From: Alteromonas hispanica
GTDB lineage: Bacteria > Pseudomonadota > Gammaproteobacteria > Enterobacterales > Alteromonadaceae
Assembly (NCBI RefSeq): GCF_010500915.1
Contig: NZ_JAAAWP010000012.1
Span: forward strand, 22,834 to 86,833
Length of the DNA: 64,000 nucleotides
Direction of reading: 5' to 3'
This document shows, one piece after another, positions 1 to 9,259 of the stretch. Below the pieces are notes generated by a model. The model was not told the DNA's origin, made no database searches, and saw only the letters and a list, made by a program, of their open reading frames with translations. The first letter of the stretch is position 1; every line of letters begins with the position of its first letter. The translations under genes and the position numbers were made by a program.

Positions 1-977
1 AAGCTGCAGCCGTTCACCCATTGAGATGAGTTTTTACCCGACGCATCCTCACCTTTCGCAAGGCTGAATTCTGAATAACAGGTAAGCGATTCAATGTGGT
101 CAAAGTCGTACGGCACCGAGTAAATAAGGTTAGCAGAATAAGTTTGTCCGTTGGCTGCAGCAAGAAACGGAAAGGTAAACGAAGAAAGCGCGAGACGATC
201 GTCGGCCTGCCCTTCTGGAGCCTCAAGATTGTATTCGTAATCGATATACTGAAGCTCAACCTTAATGTCGTTTTGCGTATGGCGCATATGCAAAGCAAAT
301 GCATTCATATCACCGCTTCGCGATGTATCTAAGTTGAGAATATTGCCATACTGATAAGAGGCACCAATTTCCGTTGTTCCCCCCCTAATAAAACGCCCGG
401 TGTAATTAGCGCGAACGTTGTACTGGCCATCCTCGGAGTTTCTGAACTCGCCGTCGTCGGCCACATCAAAAGAGTAACGGGCAAATTTTGCGGCATCGTT
501 GTACTCATCATTCATAAAGTAGGCAGCTTGGAAATCCCAATTGCCTCGCTGATGATTAATTTTAACGCCGGCGTCGTAGTCGTCCTCAAAACCGAGGTAA
601 TAGTTTACTGAAAACCAAAAACTATTACTGGCAAATGGCTGCAGGCCAAAAGGCGTTTGCGTGATCCCGCCGGTAATTTCGGTTCTTTCGTTAAAGTGGT
701 AGGTTAAATCGGCAAAGCGAACCGTATTAAAATCGACATTTTCATACCAACGATATTCGGCTTTATAGCTAAATTGATCAGATTCTCCAGCCACACCTAG
801 CTTGAAAGATTCAAACTCAAAGCCATCTCTAAAATCTGGAATAAGCCAATCTTGGTGTCCGTAGTTAACTCGCGCATGACCGGATAAAGTAAAAGGCAAC
901 TCGTCGGCCAATACAAGCCCACTGCTAGTGGCCACGCTACTAATAATAAGCAATAGCGATAGGGAAAGTTTTTTCAT
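1..977 (-). CDS. Porin-like outer-membrane beta-barrel protein, C-terminus outside the window
   Basis: An open frame runs from an ATG at 977 to the left edge without a stop, giving about 325 codons. The first 25 residues are a typical signal peptide (MKK, then a Leu/Ser-rich core, ending near VLADE). The rest alternates aromatic and polar residues with many Tyr, Phe, Asn and Asp, as in beta-barrel porins, and contains segments such as FNERTEITGGITQTPFG that resemble phosphate-selective or carbohydrate porins of marine bacteria. The exact substrate cannot be read from the sequence. The gene is divergent from the next genes and has about 390 bases upstream for its promoter. The call as an exported barrel is strong; a precise family name is not. 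Confidence 0.75.
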   Translation of the reverse strand, partial: MKKLSLSLLLIISSVATSSGLVLADELPFTLSGHARVNYGHQDWLIPDFRDGFEFESFKLGVAGESDQFSYKAEYRWYENVDFNTVRFADLTYHFNERTEITGGITQTPFGLQPFASNSFWFSVNYYLGFEDDYDAGVKINHQRGNWDFQAAYFMNDEYNDAAKFARYSFDVADDGEFRNSEDGQYNVRANYTGRFIRGGTTEIGASYQYGNILNLDTSRSGDMNAFALHMRHTQNDIKVELQYIDYEYNLEAPEGQADDRLALSSFTFPFLAAANGQTYSANLIYSVPYDFDHIESLTCYSEFSLAKGEDASGKNSSQWVNGCS

Positions 978-1371
978 TGAAGTTCCTACACTTAGTGTTG
1001 GCGAAACAGTAAAGAAGAAGGCTTACGACTGGTATTTTATTACCTAGCTTTCAAAAAAATGGTTCTACGACTAAAGGATAAGGCTATGGTATCAGTAACC
1101 TTACAAAATTATAACCTAACAACATAAACATTCCTTATGCTTACTGGCTATTGCGCTGGGTTGTATTCAATATTTTGCCAATTGGTTTGGCTGCTAGATG
1201 CGGTTATAAATACCCAACGTTCAAGCACTTCCTTACATCTCTTTAGCCGTGTTATGTTTAAACGCGAGTTAGGCATTTATTTTTTATCAATATTTTTACG
1301 CACTTTTATTAGGTTATGGTGTCTCACACTTCTCAACGTAACCTGCTTACGCATAATGAAAGAGGTAACAT
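978..1371. other. Intergenic region between divergent genes
   Basis: About 390 AT-rich bases. A perfect minus-strand TATAAT (plus-strand ATTATA at 1108-1113) lies 130 bases upstream of the porin start, without a convincing -35. An 88-codon plus-strand frame at 1137-1403 overlaps the next gene, lacks a ribosome binding site and resembles nothing I recognise, so it is not called. Confidence 0.4.
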
Positions 1372-1683
1372 ATGCATGCGATGAAACGTTCAATACTTGC
1401 TGATATTGCTGCTATAGCTGCTATTGCACTATTAATAGCAATCACCTTTTATTGGATTGAAGCGCGCAGAGAAGTCATTATTTTTTGTGATAAGTTTTCT
1501 CCTGGTATATCGAAAGCAAGCGTTGAGAGGTATTTAAATACCGCAGAGTTACTTTCTTACCGCACAGAATTTGTGGCTAATGGCAGCAAAATTGAGGCCT
1601 ACAGTCCGCTACACCTTGGCATAATGCAATGCCGAATAAGCTTTAACAAACAAGATATTGTGTTGAGTGCAGTGGTTGATTAA
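1372..1683 (+). CDS. Small single-span membrane protein of unknown function
   Basis: 103 residues. The ATG at 1372 is preceded by AGAGG with a 6-base gap; a second ATG nine bases on is an alternative. Residues about 8-28 form one hydrophobic helix rich in Ala and Ile, so the protein is probably anchored in the inner membrane with a short N-terminal tail and a soluble domain of about 70 residues in the periplasm. That domain has two cysteines (FCDKFSPG and IMQCRISF) that could form a disulfide. I do not recognise a family. It stands alone between the porin and the YitT-family gene. Confidence 0.6.
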   Translation: MHAMKRSILADIAAIAAIALLIAITFYWIEARREVIIFCDKFSPGISKASVERYLNTAELLSYRTEFVANGSKIEAYSPLHLGIMQCRISFNKQDIVLSAVVD

Positions 1684-1872
1684 TACTTTCATGTTACAAA
1701 ATGGTGCAACGTTTACACCCGCGCAACACGCTGTTTACCCAATAGATAAGAGTCGTAAAGGCATGCATACCATCTGCCTTTTTAGCACGTTCTAGATAAC
1801 TCCTTCCCTCTATATTCCACTGTGCTGTAAACGTACAATTACGTTGTGTATTCTTAACGCAAGTACCTTATC

Positions 1873-2577
1873 ATGCAAAAACCAGATCACAGTGTCATCG
1901 AAGATGTATTTGCCTTAGTTAGCGCGGGTTTGTTTGTTGCGTTTGGCGTATTCTTGTTTCAATCTCAAGATCTTATGGTGGGCGGCGCTGCAGGGTTAGC
2001 CCTGTTAGGTACGTATGCGATAGATATTGATTTTGGCGTACTCTTTTTCTTAATCAATATCCCCTTTTACGCACTTGCTTGGACACAAATTAGCAAGCGA
2101 TTCACAATCAATACGTTTATTTCTGTTACTACCGTATCGGTGTTAACAGAACAAATTCCTGCATTTGTGGACATAAGCCATGTAAACCCCATTTTTGCAG
2201 CGGTATTTGGCGGCATTTTAATTGGTGTAGGCATGCTGATGATGTTCAGACACAGTTCTAGTTTGGGCGGCATTGGCATTATGGCGTTCTTTTTACAGCA
2301 GCGTTTTAATATAAGAGCCGGATTCTTTCAATTAACTGTAGATAGCATGATTCTTTTATGTGCGCTGCAGTTTATCGAATGGCATCTTGTATTGATTTCC
2401 ATCTTAGCTGCATTCTGCTTGAATATGGTGATATCGCTTAATCATCGCCCAGAACGCTATTTACCAGCGTCGCAGAACAAAAACCAAGCAAACGATAGCG
2501 AGAACGAAAGCAGTGATACGTTTGATGACAATAGCGACGATAGCATTGACGCAAACCTTCACCCGCAAAACAGCTAA
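1873..2577 (+). CDS. YitT family integral membrane protein
   Basis: 234 residues with five or six hydrophobic helices covering residues 12-195. The glycine-rich segments FQSQDLMVGGAAGLALL and MMFRHSSSLGGIGIMAF are characteristic of the YitT/DUF161 membrane family, whose function is not firmly known; roles in transport have been suggested. The last 40 residues form a very acidic, Ser/Asn/Asp-rich hydrophilic tail that is longer than usual and likely cytoplasmic. The start ATG at 1873 has only a weak upstream AAG. A hairpin terminator follows directly. The gene is not obviously coupled to its neighbours. Confidence 0.8.
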   Translation: MQKPDHSVIEDVFALVSAGLFVAFGVFLFQSQDLMVGGAAGLALLGTYAIDIDFGVLFFLINIPFYALAWTQISKRFTINTFISVTTVSVLTEQIPAFVDISHVNPIFAAVFGGILIGVGMLMMFRHSSSLGGIGIMAFFLQQRFNIRAGFFQLTVDSMILLCALQFIEWHLVLISILAAFCLNMVISLNHRPERYLPASQNKNQANDSENESSDTFDDNSDDSIDANLHPQNS

Positions 2578-2622
2578 CTTTAAAGTCGCTATCGCACATA
2601 GCGGTTGAACAATGTGAGCAAT

Positions 2623-2656
2623 AAAAAGCCCAGATCATTATGCATCTGGGCTTTTG
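2623..2656. terminator. Bidirectional hairpin terminator between YitT gene and minus-strand genes
   Basis: A perfect 12-base stem (AAAAGCCCAGAT at 2624-2635, ATCTGGGCTTTT at 2644-2655) with an 8-base loop. It ends in T on the plus strand and has a T-run on the minus strand too, so it can serve the YitT gene and the small minus-strand frame at 2706-2786. Confidence 0.85.
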
Positions 2657-2705
2657 TGAGTTACTTATTTGTATCCTTTCTTACCGCGTAAAGCGATACC
2701 ACCTG

Positions 2706-2786
2706 CTATTGCTTTTTCTGCACAGGTTTAGACGGCCGGCTTACCACGCCACGATTTACTCTTGGTCTTGAAAACGACGTACGCAT
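2706..2786 (-). CDS. Possible 26-residue basic small protein
   Basis: A minus-strand ATG at 2786 follows GTGAGG with a 6-base gap, a very good ribosome binding site, and opens 26 codons ending in TAG. The product is strongly basic (five Arg and three Lys, no acidic residue) and begins MRTSFSRPRV. A minus-strand TATACT (plus strand 2860-2865) lies upstream and the hairpin at 2624-2655 follows about 50 bases after the stop, so the region has the shape of a short independent transcript. I recognise no family. It could be a small protein, or the transcript could be an RNA with incidental coding. Frames of this size occur by chance, so confidence is limited. Confidence 0.35.
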   Translation of the reverse strand: MRTSFSRPRVNRGVVSRPSKPVQKKQ

Positions 2787-2970
2787 ACAAACCTCACTTA
2801 GTGTAAGTGCAGCGCTGCTGAAAATGAAACATTCACCTCACACGTTGCTGCCATTAAACAGTATAGGCTCAACTTGGGCTAAAACGCCTCATTCTTTTGT
2901 CGAATAGATGTTAATAACAATTTATGAAGTCAGAGTTCAGAGAGCGACTTCAATGTCACCAAATTAACTG

Positions 2971-4068
2971 TTATTGATATCGGACAATGCGGGGGACACG
3001 GCTAGATATGCGAGTCATAAGTTCATAGTCGATGGTGCCTGCATGCTGTGCCACTTCACTTATGGAAATATTTTCTCCCCATAGCTCCACCACATCGCCA
3101 ACGCTAACGTTGTTAATATGGGTTACGTCTATGGTTATCATATCCATAGATACCCGCCCCACTAGCGAAGCGCGCTGACCTCTTATTAAAACTGGTGTGC
3201 CATTGGGGCAATGTCTTGGGTAGCCGTCGGCATAACCTATTGCCACGGTAGCTATTTTTGATGGCTTTGTTGCGCGCCATGTTTGACCATAACCTACACT
3301 TTCATTAGCAGGTATATCGCGCAGAGCAATTATGCTAGAACGCAGTGTCATTGCCGGAAGTAAGTGCGGCAGATGCGCGCTATCTGGAGATTCGCTAGGT
3401 TCAGCAGTAGTGACTTTACCACCGTAAATTCCTATTCCAAGTCGGTTCCATTGAGCCTGCGTGGATGGCCAGTTCACACTAGCGGGAGAGTTGGCGAGAC
3501 TCACTGGCATAGATAACGACGCAACACTTTTTTTAAACGCAGACATTTGAGTTTGAGTAAAGTCATTGTCGGGGTCATCAGCACTGGCAAAGTGAGTCAC
3601 CAATGTGGTTTCTTTCGTAATTAATACTTGGTGTTGCTCAACTATCTGAGCAATGTGTTCTAGCGGAAACCCTAATCGATGCATACCGCTGTCTACCTTA
3701 AGCCAAATGTGAGGACGTTTGTGCGCTTCACATTTTTGCATCCATTGCAGTTGCTCAGTGCAATGCATTACCAAAATGCAGTTATACTGCCATGCCATTT
3801 CACATTCTTTGGCTTGGTGAGCACCTTCAAGAACGACAATTGGTGCTGTTATTCCGGCTTCACGAAGTGCTACCGCTTCCTCCATAATGGCAACGGCAAA
3901 CCGAGAAGATACGTGCTGAAGTATGCGCGCCACATTCACGGCTCCATGACCATACGCATCGGCTTTTATCACAGCCATTGACTGACTTTGCTTTGCCGTA
4001 TAAGCCAAGGTTTTAAAGTTTTGCAGTAGTGCATCTGCATGAATAATGGCTTGAGTTTGACGACTCAC
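2971..4068 (-). CDS. alr: Alanine racemase
   Basis: 365 residues, the usual length. It is a PLP enzyme that interconverts L- and D-alanine for peptidoglycan synthesis in the cytoplasm. The PLP lysine is K35 in the motif AVIKADAYGHG; the barrel continues with WLKVDSGMHRLGF and NRLGIGIYG, and the second-domain motif GYADGYPR together with VGRVSMDMITIDVT carries the other catalytic and dimer-contact residues. The start is GTG at 4068, with GAGTG eight bases upstream. The neighbouring genes for MurNAc and GlcNAc release suggest a shared cell-wall theme, although alr is divergent from murQ. Whether this is the housekeeping or a second racemase cannot be decided here. Confidence 0.95.
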   Translation of the reverse strand: MSRQTQAIIHADALLQNFKTLAYTAKQSQSMAVIKADAYGHGAVNVARILQHVSSRFAVAIMEEAVALREAGITAPIVVLEGAHQAKECEMAWQYNCILVMHCTEQLQWMQKCEAHKRPHIWLKVDSGMHRLGFPLEHIAQIVEQHQVLITKETTLVTHFASADDPDNDFTQTQMSAFKKSVASLSMPVSLANSPASVNWPSTQAQWNRLGIGIYGGKVTTAEPSESPDSAHLPHLLPAMTLRSSIIALRDIPANESVGYGQTWRATKPSKIATVAIGYADGYPRHCPNGTPVLIRGQRASLVGRVSMDMITIDVTHINNVSVGDVVELWGENISISEVAQHAGTIDYELMTRISSRVPRIVRYQ

Positions 4069-4273
4069 AATAAAACACTCACAGCAAGAGTAATCCTTTT
4101 ATAAAACAAACCACATAATTGTATCATGAGATCAACGTCACCGTATTTGTCTTTGTGCCTAGGAAAAGCACACGTATTGATTGGCGCTAAGAATAGCGAA
4201 CAAACGTTTCGTCCAAATGCGATTGCCGTTATGCTTAACACGACGTAATCAACTGTTTAAAAGAGTTTTCTGC

Positions 4274-5224
4274 ATGACACCGCGACCGCCTGTATCTTCT
4301 CACTCACTACTTAACGACTTGGAACGCATTGTGTCTGAAGGGCGAAACCCCGACACACTCGAACTCGATACCCTCTCCACCGTTGACGTGCTATCAAAAA
4401 TTAACGCGGAAGATGCAAAAGTTGCGGCAAGCGTGGCAACTCAAATTCCTGCTATTGCACAAGCGGTAGATGCTGCTACAAAAAGCATTAAGGCTGGCGG
4501 CCGGCTCATTTATATCGGCGCTGGAACCAGCGGCAGACTGGGAATTCTAGATGCCGTTGAATGTCGCCCCACTTTTAGTGTGCCAGACTCATTGGTATTG
4601 GGCATTATTGCTGGCGGAGATAAGGCGATCGTGCATGCCGTTGAGGGCGCAGAGGATGATCGTGCGGCGGGCAAAACCGACCTATTGGCAATTTCACTAA
4701 CAGCAAACGATACAGTAATAGGTATTTCCGCCAGTGGCCGTACGCCCTATGTAAGCGGTGCTTTAAGTTATGCAGCCAGCATTGGCTGTTCAACAGCAGC
4801 CATTGCATGCAGCCCAGATGCTGCAATATCTGAACCTGCGGCAATTTCTATCTGCCCGGTGGTGGGGCCTGAAGCACTAAGTGGCAGTACGCGAATGAAA
4901 TCGGGTACTGCACAAAAAATGATTTTGAATATGATTAGTACCACTACCATGGTGAAGCTGGGTAAAACATACGAAAACCTAATGGTGGATGTGAACGCAA
5001 CCAACGAAAAGCTCAAAGCGCGGGCTTGCCGTATTGTTATGCAGGCTACCGAGTGTGATGAGAATACCGCCATACAGGCACTTAACGCCTGTGATAACAA
5101 AGCAAAAGTGGCCATTCTAATGGTGCTTACCGGCAATGATGCCGAACAGGCAACTAAAATTTTAACCAACCACCAAGGTTACTTAAGGGAGGCTGTAAGC
5201 AGTGAAAATGAAGCGAAGCGCTAA
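4274..5224 (+). CDS. murQ: N-acetylmuramic acid 6-phosphate etherase
   Basis: 316 residues from the ATG at 4274, which has TAAAAGAG seven bases upstream; a longer frame from 4181 adds 31 residues unlike the family and is unlikely. MurQ cleaves the lactyl ether of MurNAc-6-P to give GlcNAc-6-P and D-lactate in cell-wall recycling. The SIS domain shows the sugar-phosphate loop GAGTSGRLG and the family signature GPEALSGSTRMKSGTAQK; the C-terminal helical part contains the NATNEKLKARA segment. It overlaps namZ by 23 bases, so the two are probably translationally coupled. Confidence 0.95.
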   Translation: MTPRPPVSSHSLLNDLERIVSEGRNPDTLELDTLSTVDVLSKINAEDAKVAASVATQIPAIAQAVDAATKSIKAGGRLIYIGAGTSGRLGILDAVECRPTFSVPDSLVLGIIAGGDKAIVHAVEGAEDDRAAGKTDLLAISLTANDTVIGISASGRTPYVSGALSYAASIGCSTAAIACSPDAAISEPAAISICPVVGPEALSGSTRMKSGTAQKMILNMISTTTMVKLGKTYENLMVDVNATNEKLKARACRIVMQATECDENTAIQALNACDNKAKVAILMVLTGNDAEQATKILTNHQGYLREAVSSENEAKR

Positions 5225-6542
5225 TTTGGCTTCTTGGGGTTTAGCATTCTGGGGTTTCGTATTCTGGATCGTAGCGACCTGGCTTTCTGTCTCTAATGCT
5301 TCCCACGCTGAAAGTCTCAATACTGATGCGAGTACTGCCAATGCCAAGAGTACTTACCAAGAGAATGCTCATTTCAACTATGACTATTTCAGTTATAACA
5401 ACCATGACCTACGTGTAGGTGCAGAGCAGTTCGATAAATACCTTTCGCTATTAACGGGTAAACGCGTGAGCCTAGTGGTAAACCAAAGCTCAGTGGTTAA
5501 TTATCGCTCACATGAAACTCAACATTTGTTAGACGCCTTACTTGCTCGCAGCATCAATGTTGTAAGCATTATGTCGCCCGAACACGGGTTTCGAGGAAAC
5601 AAAAGCGCAGGTGAAAAGGTAAGTAGTGAAGTAGATGCTAAAACCGGCCTGCCCATTCACTCTCTTTACGGAGCTTTGAAAAAACCTTCGCCAGACATGC
5701 TTAAAAATGTCGATATATTGGTTTTTGATATTCAAGATGTAGGCGTACGTTTTTATACTTATCTGAGTACGCTGCATTACGTTATTGAAGCAGCCTTCGA
5801 ACATAATATCGATGTTATTGTACTCGACAGGCCTAACCCCAACATTGCCCATATAGATGGGCCAATTTTAGAACCGAAGTTTAGCTCTTTCATTGGCATG
5901 CATCCTATTCCTGTTTTACACGGCATGACGTTAGGAGAGCTTGCGAGAATGATAGTGGGTGAAAATTGGCTGGATACACATTCCCGCGCTGAACTTTCCG
6001 TTATCCCCGTGGCAAATTATACCAGAAGCACTTCCTACTCTCTTCCTATTGCACCTAGCCCTAATCTGCCTAATGACAATGCCATACGCTTGTACCCGAC
6101 CCTATGCTTTTTTGAAGGCACCGCTGTAAGTATAGGTCGAGGTACTGATATGCCCTTTCAGCTCATCGGTCACCCAGAAGTTAAATTAGGCGAGCATAAA
6201 GTTGAGGTTACACCCAATGCGGGAGCAAACAAACCGAAGCATAACGGCAAGACCATTTATGCCAATATCTTGAACGAAAACGATGTCGCATCAGCTCGCA
6301 TTTCCGGCTTGAAATTACAGCCTTTGATAGACGTTTATCGCAAGATGAATGAGGCGCAAAAAACGTTTTTCACGCGGCCAGATTTCTTTGACAAACTTGC
6401 CGGAAATTCTTCACTTAGAAAGGCCATAATAATGGGCACCACTGCCAGCGAAATTAAAGCGTCTTGGCACGCCGAATTGTCGCAATTTGAAAAACAGCGC
6501 GCCCCGTATCTTATTTATCCTGACAACGCTGCGAGCGATTAA
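5202..6542 (+). CDS. namZ: Exo-beta-N-acetylmuramidase NamZ (DUF1343)
   Basis: 446 residues starting at GTG 5202, nine bases after AAGGGAGG; an ATG at 5208 is too far from that site to be preferred. The N-terminus is a signal peptide with a Trp/Phe-rich core. The body is a DUF1343 protein (old name YbbC), recognised by SPEHGFRG, SLYGALKKPS, IFDIQDVGVRFYTYLSTL, DRPNPN and FFEGTAVSIGRGTDMPFQ. Family members remove terminal MurNAc from the non-reducing end of muropeptide-derived glycans. Export agrees with action in the periplasm or outside. In Bacillus, ybbC lies beside murQ and nagZ, the same partners as here. The Gram-negative function is inferred. Confidence 0.88.
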   Translation: MKMKRSANLASWGLAFWGFVFWIVATWLSVSNASHAESLNTDASTANAKSTYQENAHFNYDYFSYNNHDLRVGAEQFDKYLSLLTGKRVSLVVNQSSVVNYRSHETQHLLDALLARSINVVSIMSPEHGFRGNKSAGEKVSSEVDAKTGLPIHSLYGALKKPSPDMLKNVDILVFDIQDVGVRFYTYLSTLHYVIEAAFEHNIDVIVLDRPNPNIAHIDGPILEPKFSSFIGMHPIPVLHGMTLGELARMIVGENWLDTHSRAELSVIPVANYTRSTSYSLPIAPSPNLPNDNAIRLYPTLCFFEGTAVSIGRGTDMPFQLIGHPEVKLGEHKVEVTPNAGANKPKHNGKTIYANILNENDVASARISGLKLQPLIDVYRKMNEAQKTFFTRPDFFDKLAGNSSLRKAIIMGTTASEIKASWHAELSQFEKQRAPYLIYPDNAASD

Positions 6543-7028
6543 TATTTTGTGACCATGGGTATTACAAAAGGGCAAATTAATACAGGAGATAAGTCACTAA
6601 GGTCATATGTAAGTGAGCGCACACTTACAAAAAATAAAAAACAAAAACATATAAAAAGTTAACTTTAATCGATAGTAAGCACTCACAACCAACTAAGCTT
6701 TTGGAAATTTTTCGTTCAGAAGAGCGAGCAAAAAAGAGCGCGAGGGAGACAATTTGTCATTAAACTTTGATATATCAACAGTTGAATTTAGGTAACACTT
6801 TGAGAAAAAAATCGGTGTTTTATTCAGGCTAGTCTGCTCTACTTTTTAGCACTACTGTGTTAAAAAATACCTCAAGTTTTTTCGATATAAACCGTTACTT
6901 TGCTTCGTCAAATAAATCGCCTTTTAAGGATTTCATTTCAGAAAAAGCATCACAAAAGAAGGGGTTTTAAGCGAGATAAAAATCTGGTTTGCAAGTACTT
7001 ACTTCATTCGGTTTTATTTTTAATTTTG
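6543..7028. other. Convergent intergenic gap with a small hairpin
   Basis: About 490 AT-rich bases between the 3' ends of namZ and nagZ. The only structure seen is a perfect 8-base stem (TGTAAGTG at 6608-6615, CACTTACA at 6622-6629) with a 6-base loop; it is followed by A-rich, not T-rich, sequence on the plus strand, so it is not a classical terminator for namZ. No convincing gene. Confidence 0.4.
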
Positions 7029-9083
7029 CTACTTCCATGTTACCGGCGACTGACCTTTCGCTTCTAATTTTCCAACCAAAACTTTTATCAGAGTGCGTAA
7101 GCTTTGACTGGAAATTCGAGTGTCTGTCTCTTTATTTTTTTCTTTATTTGAAGGTCTGTCTTTTCTATCGGCATCTTCAGAAATAGTAATAGCGTAGTCG
7201 TAAGTGGCGATACCTATATCTGCAAATTCCATTGCAGCTTTTGCACTGTAGGGCATTCTCAGTGCAGCAAAAACTACTGGCTTACTGAGAGACTTTGCTG
7301 TTTGCATAGCCTGTATTGAGAAGGCTTTAATATCAGACTCATTGGCCCTTTGCTTAAGTAAAGACGGTTGATCTGCACCGCCAAGTTCATAGTTAGCGTG
7401 TAATGGTGTGATGTCGCCTATCACCATTAAATCGGTTTGCGCTATAAGTCGCTTAGTTAACGCCTTATTCGGCAATACGGTGAGCGGTAAGCAAGCATAT
7501 TCTGCATCTGGACGGCTGTCATATAGCGCCTTTTCGAAAGCTAAGCAGCGTGCCGCATCAGGCATAAGTGCTAACCACTTACTTTTATTCACTGGAAGTT
7601 TGTCTTTTCCAAAAAGTACCGTGACAGACGCCTCAGAAAGCGCTTTCTCGATTTGTTTTCCCTTTATAAACAAGGTGCTATTGCTCTTAGCCACTTGGGT
7701 AGGTTTGTGAGAATCTGGCCCCATTTCAGACAAACCTTCACGGTTTGCCCCAACCTCTTGCAGCCACCACGACTTAGGCTTGCTTACAAAGCGCGCTAGT
7801 TGATTGTGTTGCTTCATTCTTAATATGCGCTGATAGGAAGCCTTTAAGTCTTTTACTTTCTCACCGCTCTCCATTGTTTGTATAGCAATGCGTTCTATCA
7901 TCGCGCTGAACGCTTCTATGTCTTTACCATTGCGAATGGTGTAGGGCATAAGCGCAATGTCAGCACCGGCGTCAAATGCTCGTAAAACAGCGTCCTCTTC
8001 TGTGAAGAATTGAGAGATACCGGCCATATCAAGAGCATCGGTAATAATAAGGCCGTTAAACCGTAAGCTGTTGCGTAAAGTATCGGTCAAAATACGCTTC
8101 GACAAGGTAGCCGGTACCACTTGCAGCTCACCTTTTTTATTTCTAATGGTTGTGTCGTCTAAAGCGGGATATTGAATATGCGCTGTCATCACCATTGCAG
8201 GTGGCATTGCACTATTGATGATATTTGCAAAAGGCAGTAAGTCACCAGATTGTGCTTCTTTTAGCGTGTGGTCTACTCGAGGTAAACCTGAGTGACTGTC
8301 CACATGGGTGTCTCCGTGGCCGGGAAAGTGCTTCACCGCACTTAACACACCAGCTTTTTGCATTGCCGACACAAACGCTTCGCCAAGCTCTGCAGTTTGT
8401 ACGGGGTTTTCACCAAAACTTCTCACGTTAATAACTGGGTTTTTCGGTTCGCTGTTGATATCGATAGACGGTGCAAAATTCGTATTTATCCCCAAAGGCA
8501 ATAAGGTTTTACCTATGTGCTCGCCCACATTTTTGGCGAAAATGTTGCCATGTTGATGCGCGGATGCACCAATAGCGAGGTTTCCAGCAAAAGCTGGCAG
8601 TATAGAATGGGGTAAGCGTGCGACTCTTCCCCCTTCTTGATCAATGGCAATGAACAAAGGGCTTTGACCCGCTTTTTGCATGTGTGCTTGCAGTGAATAA
8701 TTCAAACTAATCAGCTGTGATGCATTTTCTATGTTCTCGCTGAACAAAATAATGCCACCAATGTTTTGATTACTTAGTAACGTTAACAATGACTGGGGCA
8801 TTGCAGTTACAGGCTTACGGCACTGTTTACTTGGCGTGTTGTCTTCACAAAAATAGCGAATGTCGAGAATTAACTTTTGCCCAATCATGTGTTTCACAGC
8901 GTTTAAGCTAATAGCATTACCTGACGGAATGCCTAACGCAGCGCTATGACTTGTTTGCGCGTAGCTTGGAAATGACGCGCAAGTGAAAAGCGTACTTGCA
9001 ATGAAAAGCGTGTAGGTGAAAAACAATGAGCACGTTGTTTTGCTAGTGCGGAGAGTAACTTTTTTGAACGTAAAAAATGACAA
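7029..9083 (-). CDS. nagZ: Exported two-domain GH3 beta-N-acetylglucosaminidase (NagZ-like)
   Basis: 684 residues, about twice the cytoplasmic NagZ of enterobacteria and close to the secreted two-domain Bacillus type. Residues 1-43 form a signal sequence ending at SYAQ. The catalytic barrel holds FIAIDQEGGRVARL, the NagZ signature KHFPGHGDTHVDSHSG (251-266) with the catalytic His loop, and the nucleophile Asp349 in ITDALDMAG. About 250 further residues form a C-terminal domain. It should release terminal GlcNAc from cell-wall fragments, complementing NamZ. The only start that keeps the signal peptide is a TTG at 9083, with AAGGA eleven bases upstream. Confidence 0.88.
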   Translation of the reverse strand: MSFFTFKKVTLRTSKTTCSLFFTYTLFIASTLFTCASFPSYAQTSHSAALGIPSGNAISLNAVKHMIGQKLILDIRYFCEDNTPSKQCRKPVTAMPQSLLTLLSNQNIGGIILFSENIENASQLISLNYSLQAHMQKAGQSPLFIAIDQEGGRVARLPHSILPAFAGNLAIGASAHQHGNIFAKNVGEHIGKTLLPLGINTNFAPSIDINSEPKNPVINVRSFGENPVQTAELGEAFVSAMQKAGVLSAVKHFPGHGDTHVDSHSGLPRVDHTLKEAQSGDLLPFANIINSAMPPAMVMTAHIQYPALDDTTIRNKKGELQVVPATLSKRILTDTLRNSLRFNGLIITDALDMAGISQFFTEEDAVLRAFDAGADIALMPYTIRNGKDIEAFSAMIERIAIQTMESGEKVKDLKASYQRILRMKQHNQLARFVSKPKSWWLQEVGANREGLSEMGPDSHKPTQVAKSNSTLFIKGKQIEKALSEASVTVLFGKDKLPVNKSKWLALMPDAARCLAFEKALYDSRPDAEYACLPLTVLPNKALTKRLIAQTDLMVIGDITPLHANYELGGADQPSLLKQRANESDIKAFSIQAMQTAKSLSKPVVFAALRMPYSAKAAMEFADIGIATYDYAITISEDADRKDRPSNKEKNKETDTRISSQSLRTLIKVLVGKLEAKGQSPVTWK

Positions 9084-9259
9084 TGTTTATCTAATCCTTG
9101 GTAACAACGCACACAATACGGTAGGCTACTATAAATCAGTAAGCTAGCACAGTGTAAGCTATTCTGATCGCCGCTAAATACGCAGTTCCTCTGCGAGTTA
9201 GTCACGTTAGTAAGCGCCACCCACGCAATTTATAAGTACGTTAAGATTTGGAAAGTAGT

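Noticed and set aside
1137..1403. 88-codon plus-strand reading frame
   Set aside because: No ribosome binding site, no recognisable domain, overlaps the better-supported gene at 1372.
6608..6629. Terminator of namZ
   Set aside because: A perfect stem but followed by A-rich sequence on the plus strand and preceded by T on the minus strand, so no T-run at the right place.
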